From: Posidonia oceanica
Taxonomy: Eukaryota; Streptophyta; Magnoliopsida; Alismatales; Posidoniaceae
NCBI GenBank assembly: GCA_037176725.1
Contig: JAZBRS010000035.1
Coordinates: 46,696,001 to 46,760,000, forward strand
Length of the DNA: 64,000 nt
Direction of reading: 5' to 3'
Below are positions 62,496-64,000 of the stretch, piece by piece. The notes beneath the pieces were generated by a model, which was not told the origin of the DNA, did not search any database, and saw only the letters and a program-made list of their open reading frames with translations. The position numbers and the translations under genes were made by a program. Position 1 is the stretch's first letter. Every line of letters begins with the position of its first letter.

Positions 62496-64000
62496 TACAG
62501 TGAAATCACAGCAGCCATGGTCACTGTAGCAGAAGCTTCCAGTGGCCATGGACGCCGAAGAAGGGGGGCTAAGGAAGCGCTGGTCGGTCGGCTACGTTCT
62601 CCAGAGGCAGGCGGAGCTCGGAGCGGTGTCGGCACGGCTTGGTGCTGCCTAGAGTAGGCTAGAGAGCTGGACAGAGCTCTGTAGACCTGCTCAGAGGTGA
62701 AGCAGGCGATCGGTGCGTCGTCGTGGCATTCTGAAGCCACCAGAGTAATCCTAGAGTCGGTGTGGTTCTCGGGCGATTGACGGAAGCGAGTTCTACTGCC
62801 GAAGTGACGATTCCAGTCCCTGACATCGCCGGAGCAGAAGAGATGACGGTGGCGACGACCCGGCGGAAGAAGGAGGGGAACTCTATTCTAAAGGCTGGAA
62901 AAGCAAGAGAAGAGGAAAACTAGCTTAGGGGAGAAGAACGGTACTTGTTTTGTAGGCTGGGTCGTCCCCTCGACGTCTGGTGATTCAGAGCTTGCCGGTG
63001 GAGGTCGTCCGGAGGTTGCAGACGTCGTTGTCGGCCTGGGAGCGGTGGGAATGGATCAGTGGAGTACTCCGGAGCTTGCTGGATCTCTGGAACGAAGCTT
63101 CGCATCCCGAAGAAGGATTTCGCTTCAGTGGGTTCTCAAGAAGCAGCCGGAGGTGGATAGGAGTGTCTGCTACCCTTCGGATCAAGAGGAGGATGCCAGC
63201 GAGCTTCTGGAGGGTTCGTGAGTGTTTTAGGATGCTCAGGAGGGTCAATGGAGGCTTGGAGAAGGAGAGGGCTACTGGGTTGATTTCTGGGCAGAATGGA
63301 TCGCAGGTGTTTGTGGTGATGGATTTGGTCTGTGGTGAGGGTTAGAGTTGAAGCTCAGGTGCTCTGAGAAGGTGAGATTCTGGGGAGTTGCTAGGTGGAG
63401 TTTGGAGGGATTTGGTGGTCTGGTGTGCTTGGAATTTTGAGAGGAGGGGGTGTTGGATTCTGCTGTGTTTTCAGGGTGATGGAGGGTGAATCAGAGGTGG
63501 TTTGGTCATGGAATGGAAGGCCTGAAATGGTGGTTGTTTGGGTGGATTTGGGGGAGGAATTGGGAGAAATTTGAGGGCTGTTTGGGGCTCTGGATCAGAT
63601 GGGAAGGAAGGGGAAGAAGAGTTGCAGAATTTCAGTGGAAGAAGGAGGGAGTTCTGGTGCGCTCTGAGCTCTGGATTGCTCTCTCTCTCCCGGACGACCA
63701 AAGGCGAAAGAAGGAGGAGATTGCTAGGGGTTTTATCAACTGGGGAGGAGTGAAGTGCGCTGGATTTCAAAATCCACCGACGGGAGCAACAATTGTCAGC
63801 AACGAGGATGGCCGAAGGCGATGTGCAATCAATGTCCCCAGAGATCCTGCTGAGACGCAAGAGAGGAAGAGCTGAGCTGGAGGCTGAGGTAATTGGGAGG
63901 GAGAGGAGAATTGAAAATTTTTTTTGAAGAGGATGAGCTGGTGGCGGGAGAAAACTGAGGAGGAAGAAGAAGAAAAAGGAGGGAAGAAGAGGAAGAAGGC
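62496..64000. repeat. GC-rich block and start of purine tract of E5 LTR
   Basis: CTCGGAG, GGAGGTCGTCCGGAGG words; purine-rich from about 63900 with GAAGAAGAAG at the window end. Two 129-codon frames face each other at 63471-63875, but neither has a counterpart in E1 or E4. No gene is supported. Confidence 0.6.

Larger units (their letters stand above)
59995..64000 (-). mobile_element. E5: LTR of another Tat-type element, partial
   Basis: Starts TGTAGTAATCTCGGTGTTCAG; E1's LTR start reads TGTAGTAAACCCGGTGTTCAG, and the next 200 bp agree closely (GATCGTCCATGCACACTGCC and so on). No PBS lies on its left, so it is a 3' LTR of a minus-strand element continuing to the right, or a solo LTR. It contains the core, 30-bp repeats, splice-donor block, A-rich and GC-rich blocks in the E1 order, and is cut by the window end inside the GC-rich/purine part. 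Confidence 0.85.

Noticed and set aside
63471..63875. Facing 129-codon ORFs in the E5 LTR
   Set aside because: Mutual antisense frames of a GC/purine-rich LTR block; not shared with E1 or E4.

Overview
The window looks like nuclear heterochromatin of a seed plant made almost entirely of nested retrotransposons. I see no ordinary host gene, rRNA, tRNA or CRISPR array. The evidence is polyproteins of Ty3/gypsy elements of the Tat type (gag with a CxxHx4Hx4C knuckle, a DNG protease motif, reverse transcriptase, two consecutive RNase H domains, a DDE integrase), very long LTRs, plant telomere-like TTTAGGG tracts inside LTRs, and one L1-type LINE with a C-terminal RNase H. The species cannot be named from the sequence alone.

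I number the elements left to right. E1 (minus strand, 1-14459): RNase H, RT, protease, gag, leader, primer-binding site and a 5.6 kb 5' LTR; its integrase and 3' end lie left of the window. E2 (minus, 14460-24407): part of a 3' LTR, polypurine tract, long 3' non-coding region, a stray gag fragment, a plant-mobile-domain-like ORF and the C-terminal half of an integrase. E3 (plus): its LTR starts at 24408, inside the E2 integrase, and resumes at 53407; PBS, leader, gag and protease follow to about 59994. E4 (minus, 25131-53406) sits inside the E3 LTR and is the most complete element: truncated 3' LTR, PPT, hairpin-array 3' region, mobile-domain ORF, integrase, RNase H, RT, protease, gag, leader, PBS and a 5' LTR. 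A 5'-truncated LINE (minus, 46565-53065) lies in the E4 5' LTR. E5 (minus, 59995-64000) is an LTR that cuts E3 off within pol. The inferred nesting is E2 > E3 > E4 > LINE, with E1 probably inserted in the E2 LTR and E5 in E3.

No element is intact. Most in-frame stops are TAG, TAA or TGA where a related copy has CAG, CAA, CGA or TGG, the pattern expected from deamination of methylated cytosine. The most unusual content is the 3' non-coding region of E2 and E4. It is packed with short inverted repeats whose stems change while pairing is kept, including an array of about 29 hairpins at 40-41 bp spacing in E4. The second point of interest is an extra ORF of plant mobile domain type between integrase and this region, present in both E2 and E4.

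Boundaries were placed by reading LTR ends (TGTWGAYACCC starts, TACA ends next to PBS) and by comparing copies by eye; no alignment program was used.
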